From assembly GCF_000236685.1 (NCBI RefSeq), contig NC_016633.1, positions 2,480,001-2,544,000 of the forward strand: a stretch of DNA of 64,000 nt. The letters are read 5' to 3'. The stretch comes from Sphaerochaeta pleomorpha str. Grapes (lineage in GTDB: Bacteria > Spirochaetota > Spirochaetia > Sphaerochaetales > Sphaerochaetaceae). The notes under the pieces are model-generated. The model ran no database searches. It was not told where the DNA came from and saw nothing but the letters and a program-made list of their open reading frames with translations. The translations under genes and the position numbers were made by a program. Every line of letters starts with the position of its first letter. The stretch's first letter is position 1. This document shows positions 33,449-41,694 of the stretch, piece by piece.

Positions 33449-34789
33449 CTATAATTTGTTCTTCATCCAGCCGGAGGTGAAATAATAGGTGAGGAAGAGT
33501 ATCGAACTCAAAGTCCAGGTGATTGGGTAGGCCCAGAAGACAATTCTGATGTCCATCAGGATTGTAAGCCCAATCTTGATGTATAGCATCCGTATAATGC
33601 ACCAGCAGGATAACATGACAGACATGGGAACGATGGATTTTCCTGCGCCTCGAAACAGACCCGCCATGGTATGGGAAAGGGCAACTGCGAAGAGGAACGT
33701 GGAAGCAATCCGTGCCTTTTGTATCCCTATGGCGATGACTTCACTGTCCCTGCTGAAAAGGGAAAGCAGGGGTCCTGCATAGAGATAGAGCAGTAGGCCG
33801 ATACTTTCGGCAAGGATCATGGAGAAAATGATACCAAACCTTGCCCCTTTTTTTACCCTGTCCAATTCCCCCGCTCCCAGATTCTGGCTGGTGTACGTCG
33901 TTAAGGCAAGGGCAAAACTGGTTACAGGGATCAAGGCAAAACCCTGAATCCTGAGAAAGGCCCCGTTGCCAGCCATTGCCGTAGCGCCGAATAGGTTGAT
34001 ACTTGCCTGAACGAAAACGTTAGCCAAGGAAGTCACAGAGTTCTGAATCCCCGAAGGAATCCCTATTTTCAAGATTTTGGGCAACATCGAGTCATGGAAT
34101 CGAATCTGCCGTAATTCTATTTTATAGATTTCTTTTGAGGTGAAGAGCAGACGGAAAGAGAAAAAGACACTGACCGTCTGGCTGATAATCGTTGCATAGG
34201 CTGTGCCTGCGATGCCCAAATGGAACACAGCAACAAAGAGAATGTCCAGCACGATATTCAGTATCGAGGCTATGATCAAAAAATACAGCGGATGCCGGCT
34301 ATCTCCTACGGCCCGTAGGATACCTGCCGCCGTGTTGTATAAAATAAGGGAACCGATTCCTAGAAAATATATCTGGATGTACGTATTTGCATCCTGGAAT
34401 ACTGAGTCAGGGGTTCCCATCCAGCGGAGGAGGTGTGGGGACCCTAAATATCCGAGAAGTGTGAGCACAAGGCTGCTGGCAAGGCCAAACGCTACGGCAG
34501 TATGGATGGCTTTGCGAACCGATGGTAAATTCCCTGAACCGAAAAAATTGGATATTACCACTCCGGCACCAACGAAAATACCCTGGAATAGACCGACCAG
34601 AAGGAAGATCATAGGTGCGCAGGAGGTAATGGCTGCAAGGGCTTCCTTGCCTACATAATTGCCGACTACCAATGAGTCAGTCGTGTTGTACAGCTGTTGA
34701 AACAAGCTTCCGATGAATATCGGCAGGGCAAAGGAGATGATATTTTTCTGAATCGATCCTGTTGTCATCAACCTTGTATTTGTTTTCAT
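33449..34789 (-). CDS. MATE-family efflux transporter
   Basis: A 446-residue membrane protein with 12 helices and the internal twofold build of MATE transporters. It begins LMTTGSIQKNIISFALPIFIGSLFQQLYNTTDSLVVGNYVG, the classic N-terminal MATE motif, and repeats the pattern near 230 (KILKIGIPSGIQNSVTSLANVFVQASINLFG). It exports cationic drugs or metabolites using a Na+ or H+ gradient. The ATG used lacks a clear ribosome-binding site; an in-frame TTG four codons upstream is an alternative. Confidence 0.92.
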   Translation of the reverse strand: MKTNTRLMTTGSIQKNIISFALPIFIGSLFQQLYNTTDSLVVGNYVGKEALAAITSCAPMIFLLVGLFQGIFVGAGVVISNFFGSGNLPSVRKAIHTAVAFGLASSLVLTLLGYLGSPHLLRWMGTPDSVFQDANTYIQIYFLGIGSLILYNTAAGILRAVGDSRHPLYFLIIASILNIVLDILFVAVFHLGIAGTAYATIISQTVSVFFSFRLLFTSKEIYKIELRQIRFHDSMLPKILKIGIPSGIQNSVTSLANVFVQASINLFGATAMAGNGAFLRIQGFALIPVTSFALALTTYTSQNLGAGELDRVKKGARFGIIFSMILAESIGLLLYLYAGPLLSLFSRDSEVIAIGIQKARIASTFLFAVALSHTMAGLFRGAGKSIVPMSVMLSCWCIIRMLYIKIGLTILMDIRIVFWAYPITWTLSSILFLTYYFTSGWMKNKL

Positions 34790-34918
34790 ACTATTGAGCA
34801 ATGTACCCCAGTTGGAAAGGGCTTTGCAAGCAAATAAGCAAAGAAATAATCTCTGGGTAAAACATAAAATTCTTGCCCATTGGTATGATTCCTTTCCTTC
34901 TTTTTCCTAGCAGGTAAC

Positions 34919-34955
34919 AAAAAAAAGCTGTCCCACATTTCTTGTTTGGGACAGC
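34919..34955 (-). terminator. Intrinsic terminator of the PTS IIC / dehydrogenase operon
   Basis: Stem GCTGTCCCA / TGGGACAGC with an 11-nt loop, then eight T on the minus strand. It starts about 20 bases past the dehydrogenase stop. Confidence 0.93.
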
Positions 34956-34976
34956 CCTTTTAGTAAGTGTAAAAAA

Positions 34977-35972
34977 CTAGAGGGAGATTTCGCAATCGCA
35001 GCAACTGGTTCTGATGAACTGGGAGAGACTGCTCAGCCCACAGGCTACCATGTCATCTACTGCCTGGTCGGTGTAGAAAGCCATATGTCCCGTTGCCACT
35101 ACATTGTCAAGCGACTTGAGAATGGCTATGTGGTCATTGGCGATGCCACAAAGACGATTGTCGGTATGATAGATCCCAAGCTCGCCTTCCAGGACATCAA
35201 GGCCAGCGCCGGCAACATGTTTGGCTTTCAGACTGTCGATCAAAGCCTGAGTGTCTACCAGTTCCCCCCGTGCGGTGTTGATAATCTTTACGCCCTGCTT
35301 TGTCTTTGCAAGCGTTTCCTTGTTGATTATATGGTAGGTCTCATCGTTCAAGGGCATATGCAGGCTTATGATGTCAGATTCACTTAGTAAAGTATCGAGG
35401 TCGACATAGGTGGCACGCTCCTTGACAGCATCATTTTGGTAAGTGTCGTAGGCCAGGATCTTGCAGCCGAACCCGCTATAATTGTCTATGACGGTTTTCC
35501 CGATTCTTCCGGTACCCATGACCCCGATGGTCATATTTTTCATTTCCTGCCCCTGTATGCCAGGCAGGGAATAGTCATTACCGACATTTCGCTTGAGGGC
35601 TACCATGACCCTGCGGTTGACCATCAGTGCAAGCATGAGGGCAAAATCGGCAACACAATTCGGCGAGTACCGTGCATTGCTGACCCTGATTCCCAGGCGT
35701 TTGGCTGCAACCAGGTCAATATTATTGAACCCGGCACTCCTACTGGCAACGAATTTCACACCCATTGCGGCAAGAGCTTCCAAAACTGGTTCTGATGCAT
35801 CGCAATTGCCCAGGATGGTTACCCCTTGGCTCCCGCTAGCTTCTTCTGCGGTTTCAAAAGAAAGGTTTCCCTTGACATATTTTATATCTAGGTCCAATTG
35901 TTTGCCAAGTCGGATGAAACTTGCTTGTTCGTCCGGCCTGCTCGCATATGCTGTTACTTTGACTGTATCCAT
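34977..35972 (-). CDS. D-isomer 2-hydroxyacid dehydrogenase (D-lactate dehydrogenase-like)
   Basis: A 331-residue NAD-dependent dehydrogenase. The NAD site is GVMGTGRIGKT (150-160) with Asp176 after the next strand (AYDTYQ). The catalytic trio is Arg235 (NTARGELVD), Glu264 (LEGELG) and His296 (TGHMAFYTD). The length and the SRSAGFNNIDL motif put it near D-lactate dehydrogenases and VanH-type enzymes, which reduce pyruvate or another 2-oxoacid. The start has AAGGAT in front and lies 15 bases behind a PTS IIC gene, so uptake or export of the substrate may be linked. Which 2-oxoacid is used cannot be decided from sequence. Confidence 0.9.
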   Translation of the reverse strand: MDTVKVTAYASRPDEQASFIRLGKQLDLDIKYVKGNLSFETAEEASGSQGVTILGNCDASEPVLEALAAMGVKFVASRSAGFNNIDLVAAKRLGIRVSNARYSPNCVADFALMLALMVNRRVMVALKRNVGNDYSLPGIQGQEMKNMTIGVMGTGRIGKTVIDNYSGFGCKILAYDTYQNDAVKERATYVDLDTLLSESDIISLHMPLNDETYHIINKETLAKTKQGVKIINTARGELVDTQALIDSLKAKHVAGAGLDVLEGELGIYHTDNRLCGIANDHIAILKSLDNVVATGHMAFYTDQAVDDMVACGLSSLSQFIRTSCCDCEISL

Positions 35973-35987
35973 TTTATTAATCCTTAC

Positions 35988-37004
35988 TTAGATTTCGATA
36001 GCGTAGTCTTCGGCCTTTACGATTTTCAAACCTTTGAAGAAGAGTACTTTGAAAACAAACCCCAGGACAATGGGGAGAATCAGAAAGACCAAAAGGGTGA
36101 TCATCCAGTTGGTAAACGAATAGCCGACGATTCCCAGGTGGTTTAAAGGTCCGATCAGACCGCTGATACCGAATCCTGCACTCATGGGGGTTCCTACAAT
36201 TCCCAATATTCCTGCAAGGATACCCAGTACCAAAGCGTTGCAGAGCAAGGGGAGGCTCATTTTCGGATTTTTCAAGAAATTTGCCATATGCAGTTTTGGT
36301 GATCCAAGGACTGATGCTAAGGAAGTTCCCCATCCGTTTTTCTCAAAGCCTGCAATGGCAAGGCCGAACCCTGCTGCACAGATTCCGAGGTTTGCTGCTC
36401 CAGAGCTAATCCCTGAAAGGGAGACTGCCAAGGCAATTGCAACAGTGGAAATGGGTGAGATGATGATAATGCAGAAACTCATTGAAATGAGTGCACCCAT
36501 CAATATTGGCTGCAAGGTTGTGCACCAAGCGATGAAATGTCCGACTTCCCCGGTGATCATGGAGACATAGGGCAAGGTAAACAGGCCGATGATCCCACTG
36601 ATGGCTATGGTCAAGGTCGGTACCAGGATCATGGTGTAACTCTTGAAACGGTCACCGAACCACAGCAATAGCAAAGTAGCAATGATTGCGGTGATACCTG
36701 CATTGATGATGTCGCCCATCCCAGCAAGTACCAAGGCACCGTTTATCTGCTTGATCGCCCCACTTCCGAGCAGAGTGGAGATGGCGAGAGCCACTGAATG
36801 GATTGGTTTCATTTTGAATTGGCCGGCAATACACAACCCCATGGCTACGACTGCAAGCCGTGCAGCTATAGTGGTTAAGAGCACGAGAGTGGTCAAACCC
36901 AATGCCTTGCTGAGTTCGCCGAGGATGGCACTGGGAACCAGAGCAGCAACGATGCCGATGCTCATGCCATTGAGAATTTTGTTCATGAATTCTTTAGAGG
37001 ACAT
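35988..37004 (-). CDS. PTS-type IIC membrane protein (PTS_EIIC_2 family)
   Basis: A 338-residue membrane protein with about 10 helices of the PTS_EIIC_2 (PF13303-like) family: GMSIGIVAALVPSAILGELSKAL, HSVALAISTLLGSGAIK and SPISTVAIALAVSLSGISSGAANLGI. These stand alone without IIA or IIB parts, and their substrates are largely unknown. AAGGGAG precedes the ATG. It heads a two-gene operon with the 2-hydroxyacid dehydrogenase. A promoter and palindrome lie directly upstream, and a YheO-like regulator lies further upstream on the same strand. Confidence 0.85.
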   Translation of the reverse strand: MSSKEFMNKILNGMSIGIVAALVPSAILGELSKALGLTTLVLLTTIAARLAVVAMGLCIAGQFKMKPIHSVALAISTLLGSGAIKQINGALVLAGMGDIINAGITAIIATLLLLWFGDRFKSYTMILVPTLTIAISGIIGLFTLPYVSMITGEVGHFIAWCTTLQPILMGALISMSFCIIIISPISTVAIALAVSLSGISSGAANLGICAAGFGLAIAGFEKNGWGTSLASVLGSPKLHMANFLKNPKMSLPLLCNALVLGILAGILGIVGTPMSAGFGISGLIGPLNHLGIVGYSFTNWMITLLVFLILPIVLGFVFKVLFFKGLKIVKAEDYAIEI

Positions 37005-37047
37005 AGTACTTTTTTCTCCCTTGAGGATAAATTTTTATCTAAAAGGA

Positions 37048-37076
37048 TAATAAAATATACTATACAAATAAGTCAA
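37048..37076 (-). promoter_or_regulatory. Promoter of the PTS IIC / dehydrogenase operon
   Basis: Minus strand TTGACT, 17 bases, TTATTA, about 44 bases before the ATG. Confidence 0.6.
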
Positions 37077-37080
37077 GTAA

Positions 37081-37098
37081 ATCATAAAAATTTATGAT
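37081..37098. promoter_or_regulatory. Perfect palindrome next to the -35 box
   Basis: ATCATAAA-AA-TTTATGAT, an 18-bp site 4 bases upstream of the -35 box, at about -40 to -58. This is a usual place for an activator. The rest of the gap to 37288 is very A/T-rich and otherwise featureless. Confidence 0.55.
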
Positions 37099-37288
37099 AA
37101 TTCATGAAAATATTGTGTAAAAATGCTAAATAAAATGCACGAAAGAATATTAATAATATAAATATGGTGTTAGATGCTATATATATAATTTTATTATTAT
37201 TTTAATTAATTAAATAATAATAATGGATTATGAACATAGAGGGGGTAAAAAGCGAAAAATTAGGAAAATGAAGGCTCGCTATGGATGA

Positions 37289-37918
37289 CTACTCTTCTTG
37301 TCGCCCTAGCTGCTTCAGGTATTTGTATAGTGTAGGCGGAGCGATATCCAGAAGTTCACATACCTTGGGAATAGCTTGCTTTACTTTGAAAACACCCCTG
37401 TTATCCAAACGGGAAATGACATCCAGTTTGGCTTGTTTTCCCTCGAACTGGTACACATCCAGGTGTTTGACTTCCTCAAGGATGATATTGGTCATGATAT
37501 CCTCGATATCAGTGCCTTCCTCGCGTTCTGTTTTAACCGGAGTTGACGAAGTGGAAAGCATATGGTCAAGGATTCCCTGGATATTGGAAAATCCCGTGAT
37601 ATCCTGATTTACACAGATAACATACCGCAGTTTGTCATTTTCCCTGATCATCAGGTTGCTGGTTCGCAGCAAGGTGTCTGCCTCTGATCGATTCAAGTTG
37701 CCTACCAGACGGTCGGTATGCTCTTTTTTGCACCGTGAGTCCAAGAGGGTCAATATGGAGGTAGTTGTAACGTCCCCCTCGCGCCTTTTTGAAATGGCTT
37801 TATCATTGATCCAGAGAATGGAACCCGATTGGGCATCATGAAGCAGTACCTCGGAGCTAGGCCCAAGGATTTCGCTGATGAATCTGCAGATGGAAATGAG
37901 AAGGTCCTGTGAAATCAT
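37289..37918 (-). CDS. YheO-like PAS regulator with C-terminal helix-turn-helix
   Basis: About 209 residues. Residues 10-110 are a YheO-like PAS sensor (ISEILGPSSEVLLHDAQSGSILWINDKAISKRREGD ... LRYVICVNQDITGF). The last 60 residues are an HTH_22-type DNA-binding segment (LDVISRLDNRGVFKVKQAIPKVCELLDIAPPTLYKYLKQLG). I start at MISQDLLI; there is no clear ribosome-binding site and 12 further upstream codons are open. It points the same way as the PTS IIC / dehydrogenase operon across an A/T-rich gap holding a palindrome, and likely controls it. The ligand is unknown. Confidence 0.83.
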   Translation of the reverse strand: MISQDLLISICRFISEILGPSSEVLLHDAQSGSILWINDKAISKRREGDVTTTSILTLLDSRCKKEHTDRLVGNLNRSEADTLLRTSNLMIRENDKLRYVICVNQDITGFSNIQGILDHMLSTSSTPVKTEREEGTDIEDIMTNIILEEVKHLDVYQFEGKQAKLDVISRLDNRGVFKVKQAIPKVCELLDIAPPTLYKYLKQLGRQEE

Positions 37919-38079
37919 GCTAGCTATTATAGGGCGCAAAAGAAGCAAAGGCAAGCGAGCTGTATTTAGGGAGCAGAGCTTACCATTGGTATCGCCAAGG
38001 CCGAATGCGGAGGAACTCGAGAAAAGGACAATGGTGGAAATGCAATCAAGGGGCTATACTACAGATTCAGGAGAAACGC

Positions 38080-39105
38080 ATGAAATTATTCGATTCCTTT
38101 TTCCTTAAGCACCTTGAACTTCGCAATCGCCTGGTCATGCCCCCTATGTGCACCTATCAGGCACAAGCCTGTGATGGGAAGGTGACGCCATTTCATCAGG
38201 CCCATTACCTTGCTCCTGCCATTGGAGGAGTAGGCCTTGTCATTGTAGAGGCAACCGCGGTAGCACCTGAAGGCCGCATATCGGACTATGACCTCGGGCT
38301 TTGGTGCGATGGCCAAATTTCCGGCCTTCGGTCACTTGTCGAGGGTGTCCATGCAACGGGGGCAAAGATTGCTATCCAGCTGGGACATGCTGGACGCAAA
38401 TGCGAGGCAACCAATGGGGTCTCTTCCATTTTGGGCCCTTCCCCTTTGGCTTATGACGATTCATATCGTATACCGGAAGAAATGGACGAAAAAACTATCA
38501 ATCGAGTCATTGATGAGTTCAAACAAGCTGCCCGGCGTGCAGAGGAGGCTGGTTTTGACGCGATAGAAATCCATGCGGCCCATGGATATCTCATCAACCA
38601 GTTTATCAGTCCTGCGACAAACAAGCGTTCCGACCAGTATAAGGAACCCTCTTTGTTCCTTTCCCAGGTTCTGCAAGCCGTGCATGCAACCTGGCCTGTG
38701 GAAAAGCCTCTCTGGGTACGGGTCAGTGCTACCGATTACAGCCCAGACGGGTATGATGTCACCTATTGTAGCAAGGTACTTGCAGCAATAAAGCCGATGA
38801 TCGATGCCGTACATGTGTCTTCCGGTGGGGTTGTCCCCATCGTTCCCCCTGTGTATCCAGGGTATCAAATCGCATTTGCCCGGACGATTGGTGAGGCTGT
38901 AGACCTCCCTGTCATTGCCGTCGGGATGCTTTCCAGCCCTGATTTGGCAGAATATGCATTGCAGAGCGGTTTTGCAGATCTTGTGGCTGTAGGCCGCGGT
39001 TTGCTTCGTAATCCGAATTGGCTTTTGGAAATTGCGTGTCAGCATCAGAAAGACTTTCTGTTGCAGCAGCCCATGTACTTGCAACGGGGATTTCCTCTTC
39101 ACTAG
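38080..39105 (+). CDS. Old Yellow Enzyme-family NADH:flavin oxidoreductase (NamA/YqjM type)
   Basis: A 341-residue FMN-dependent ene-reductase. The start MKLFDSFF has AGGAG eight bases in front. Early motif NRLVMPPMCTYQA places Cys24 at the redox-tuning position of YqjM-type enzymes. QLGHAGRKCE gives the conserved His, DAIEIHAAHGYLINQFISPATNKRSDQY is the family signature, and AVGRGLLRNPNW binds the FMN phosphate. It reduces activated C=C bonds with NADPH. It stands alone between the YheO-like gene and the efflux operon. The physiological substrate is unknown. Confidence 0.93.
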   Translation: MKLFDSFFLKHLELRNRLVMPPMCTYQAQACDGKVTPFHQAHYLAPAIGGVGLVIVEATAVAPEGRISDYDLGLWCDGQISGLRSLVEGVHATGAKIAIQLGHAGRKCEATNGVSSILGPSPLAYDDSYRIPEEMDEKTINRVIDEFKQAARRAEEAGFDAIEIHAAHGYLINQFISPATNKRSDQYKEPSLFLSQVLQAVHATWPVEKPLWVRVSATDYSPDGYDVTYCSKVLAAIKPMIDAVHVSSGGVVPIVPPVYPGYQIAFARTIGEAVDLPVIAVGMLSSPDLAEYALQSGFADLVAVGRGLLRNPNWLLEIACQHQKDFLLQQPMYLQRGFPLH

Positions 39106-39233
39106 GGTTTGTGGGGATACTTCTCTTCTTTTCTTCTCTCTGGCCAAAGAGCTTTTCTTTGACTTGAAAGCAATGGTCCCCTACCGATAGGTGGAAGGGT
39201 TTTGGTTTCTTTGCTTTTTTTTTGCGAATGCGG

Positions 39234-39262
39234 TTGTACCTTATTGGCAATACACATATATT
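39234..39262 (+). promoter_or_regulatory. Promoter of the RND efflux operon
   Basis: TTGTAC, 17 bases, TATATT. A start near 39269 would leave an mRNA leader of only about 13 bases before the ATG. Confidence 0.7.
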
Positions 39263-39278
39263 ACCGAATATACGGTAA
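39261..39278. promoter_or_regulatory. Operator palindrome over the transcription start
   Basis: TTACCG-AATATA-CGGTAA, perfect 6-bp arms. It begins in the -10 box and ends 4 bases before the ATG, so it occupies the place where a ribosome-binding site would be. Almost certainly the binding site of the TetR-type protein encoded just downstream. Confidence 0.75.
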
Positions 39279-39282
39279 CATA

Positions 39283-40383
39283 ATGGCAAAAAATACGAAA
39301 CAGCAGATAATCGACGCAACATTGGGTTTGCTTGCAGTTCACCCGCTCGAACCCCTCACCATGGATGAGATAGCCAGGAAAGTAGGGATTTGCAAACCGG
39401 CCATTTACCGGCATTTTGCCAGTAAGCAGGAATTGTTGGAAACCATAGACAAAACTGTCACCAATGACTTTGGCGCTTTGTTTGCTCATATCGACCCTGC
39501 AAAGGCAAATGACATACGGTATCTTCTGACAACCTTTACCGAGTCCTTTTTACTGCAAAGGAATCATTTTGCCTTCATCGTTCACCTGATGATTGCCAGA
39601 CATATTGATGTTTCTCATTTCTTGAAACGGTTGTTTGTCTATCCGGGATGTGACGATTCCGATTTTGGATTGCTCTATCGCTCCTCTTTGTATTCATATA
39701 TTGCATCAAGTGATATCCGCAACGACAAGTTGTTTGCAAAGGATGTCCAGCTGTTCGTCGAAAAAATCCTTGGCTGGTATTCCCACGGTCTGGGAATTTT
39801 TTCGGAGATTGAGGACCCTGTCTGGCAAGAGGCATTGGTAGGAAAAGAAGAAATCGAAGAAGACAGGTTTTTGGTTTCCATGGACAAGGTAGCCAATACA
39901 TATGGGTTGGATGGGTTGACCATGCAGAGAATTGCAAAGGAACTGCATCTTGCAAGCAGTTCAATCTATTACAGTTTTCCGACAAAGGAAGCCTTGGTCA
40001 GTGAGACTGCCTGCAAAGAACAGCTCCAGTTTTTGACTATTCTCGATCGCAAACTCTTAAATGCAAAGGATATAAGACAGGCTCTACAGATTCTGTTCAG
40101 CGCCTCGGGTTCCTATATATCCAAGCGTCCGCGCCTGGCAGTTCAGTTTATTGTGCTGTCCTGTTTTCATGACAAAGGTATTCCCTCCCAATTCCTACAG
40201 CTTCGTTATTGGAGCGATCAACTTTCCCTTCTGCAGGAGAATGCCGGAAATCTGTGTCTGTTTATGGCAATAGCCCCCCAGTTCAAATATTTCTGCAAGT
40301 CAGCCGATCCTCTCGATTGGATGAATGATACTAAAAAAATGTACCGCTATTTTACGAGCGGATGTGTAACGGAGGAATCATGA
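39283..40383 (+). CDS. Double-headed TetR/AcrR-family regulator (two TetR units in one chain)
   Basis: A 366-residue protein with two TetR DNA-binding domains. The first is at residues 6-52 (IIDATLGLLAVHPLEPLTMDEIARKVGICKPAIYRHFASKQEL), the second at about 195-240 (MDKVANTYGLDGLTMQRIAKELHLASSSIYYSFPTKEAL). Each is followed by a helical region, so this looks like a fused dimer of two TetR proteins; ordinary members are about 200 residues with one head. I start at MAKNTKQQ. No ribosome-binding site precedes it, because a palindrome lies there. Its stop overlaps the TolC-like gene by 4 bases. It most likely represses its own operon and responds to an efflux substrate. Confidence 0.9.
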   Translation: MAKNTKQQIIDATLGLLAVHPLEPLTMDEIARKVGICKPAIYRHFASKQELLETIDKTVTNDFGALFAHIDPAKANDIRYLLTTFTESFLLQRNHFAFIVHLMIARHIDVSHFLKRLFVYPGCDDSDFGLLYRSSLYSYIASSDIRNDKLFAKDVQLFVEKILGWYSHGLGIFSEIEDPVWQEALVGKEEIEEDRFLVSMDKVANTYGLDGLTMQRIAKELHLASSSIYYSFPTKEALVSETACKEQLQFLTILDRKLLNAKDIRQALQILFSASGSYISKRPRLAVQFIVLSCFHDKGIPSQFLQLRYWSDQLSLLQENAGNLCLFMAIAPQFKYFCKSADPLDWMNDTKKMYRYFTSGCVTEES

Positions 40384-41678
40384 GAAAATTTTCGATGGCC
40401 TTGACCCTTGTTTTATGCATGTGCCTGGGATCAGTCTATTCCCTCGATATGACAGTCGATGAAGCTGTCAACAGGGCTTTGGCAAGCAATCAGAGCTTGC
40501 AAAGTTCTGCTTTGGATGTACAGATGGCCAAGGATGCCAGCGAAGTGAGCTGGAATGGGTTTTTACCGACTGTCCAGGCTTCGAGCACCTTGTCTAGAAG
40601 CAATGAGGTATCGAGCATTGCAAAAATGTTTGACCCAACCGCATCTGTAACCACCGCCTTTGTTGGAAACCTTTCCTTTTCCTTCAATTTCAACCCTGCT
40701 TTGATAACCAATATGGAACTTTCCAGGCAAAAATACCTTGCCGGCCAGATAACGTACGAGCAGGCAAAGGCAGAGACGGTGCTTAATGTGAAAAAACTGT
40801 TCTATGCCATTTTGCTCCAGCAGCAGAGCTTGGCCCTGCAACAGGAAACACTGGCGAATACGGAAGCCCGGATGGAGCAAGCCCAGAATTTGTATGCACA
40901 GGGCTATGCCACTGAACTTACGGTTTTGCAGGCTCAGGTTGGGTACGAGAACCTAAAGGCAATGACTCTCAAAAGCGAGCAGGCTGTGGCCCAACAACTT
41001 GCCAATTTTGCCTTTCTTTTACATCTTGATGGAGAGGAACCCTTGCATCTGGTGGGTGAAATCGAACCGGAATTCAAGACTGTTGACCTGCAACAGTGCC
41101 TTGCCAGAATCGGGGCACGGTATGACATTGCAGGCTTACTCAAACAGAAAGACATTCTCTTGGTACAAAGGGAAGCAATCGACCGGCAAATCTGGATTCC
41201 TTCGGTTTCCATCGGGTTTTCTCTGCAACCTGTTCATTCCAATATTACTGATTCCTGGTTCGACAGTAACAATTGGTCAGACAGTGGCTCTTCCAGCATG
41301 ACCGTAGCTTGGAATCTCACCAATCTGCTTCCTTGGTCCGCGGGAAGGCAAAATGCAAAGGTACTTGAGAATAACGTCAAGAAAATGGATCTCCAGCTCT
41401 CGATGCTCAAGGAAAGTGCCCAGTTGCAGATTAAGAACCTCATAATCTCCCTTGCCCAGGCAGAACAAGCAATTGAAAGCAGCGAACGGTCTATTTCGCT
41501 TGCAAAGAAATCCTATGAGATGACCGTTAGTGCCTATGGCTCTGGTGTCAGGGAACTCTTGGATGTGCGCGACAGTGAGAGTCAGCTCAATCAGGCGCGG
41601 CTGGGCAAACTCAGTGAGCAGTACAATTACCTCACAGCCTTGTTGGATTTGGAATATGCTACACAAATTATATTCTAG
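40380..41678 (+). CDS. TolC-family outer-membrane efflux protein
   Basis: A 432-residue outer-membrane factor. It has a signal peptide (RKFSMALTLVLCMCLGSVYS) and two repeats of long coiled helices: SNQSLQSSALDVQMAKDASEVSW, AEARMEQAQNLYAQGYATELTVLQAQ (here ARMEQAQNLYAQGYATELTVLQ) and SLAKKSYEMTVSAYGSGVRELLDVRDSESQLNQAR. These are typical OEP domains that form the periplasmic tunnel. It begins inside the stop of the regulator gene (ATGA overlap). It is the outer-membrane channel of the tripartite pump encoded by this operon, which supports a double-membrane cell. Confidence 0.93.
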   Translation: MRKFSMALTLVLCMCLGSVYSLDMTVDEAVNRALASNQSLQSSALDVQMAKDASEVSWNGFLPTVQASSTLSRSNEVSSIAKMFDPTASVTTAFVGNLSFSFNFNPALITNMELSRQKYLAGQITYEQAKAETVLNVKKLFYAILLQQQSLALQQETLANTEARMEQAQNLYAQGYATELTVLQAQVGYENLKAMTLKSEQAVAQQLANFAFLLHLDGEEPLHLVGEIEPEFKTVDLQQCLARIGARYDIAGLLKQKDILLVQREAIDRQIWIPSVSIGFSLQPVHSNITDSWFDSNNWSDSGSSSMTVAWNLTNLLPWSAGRQNAKVLENNVKKMDLQLSMLKESAQLQIKNLIISLAQAEQAIESSERSISLAKKSYEMTVSAYGSGVRELLDVRDSESQLNQARLGKLSEQYNYLTALLDLEYATQIIF

Positions 41679-41694
41679 TAGAAAGGAACCAAAC

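Noticed and set aside
37100-37240. A possible replication origin in the very A/T-rich stretch
   Set aside because: No cluster of DnaA boxes and no dnaA, dnaN or parAB genes nearby. It reads as promoter DNA.
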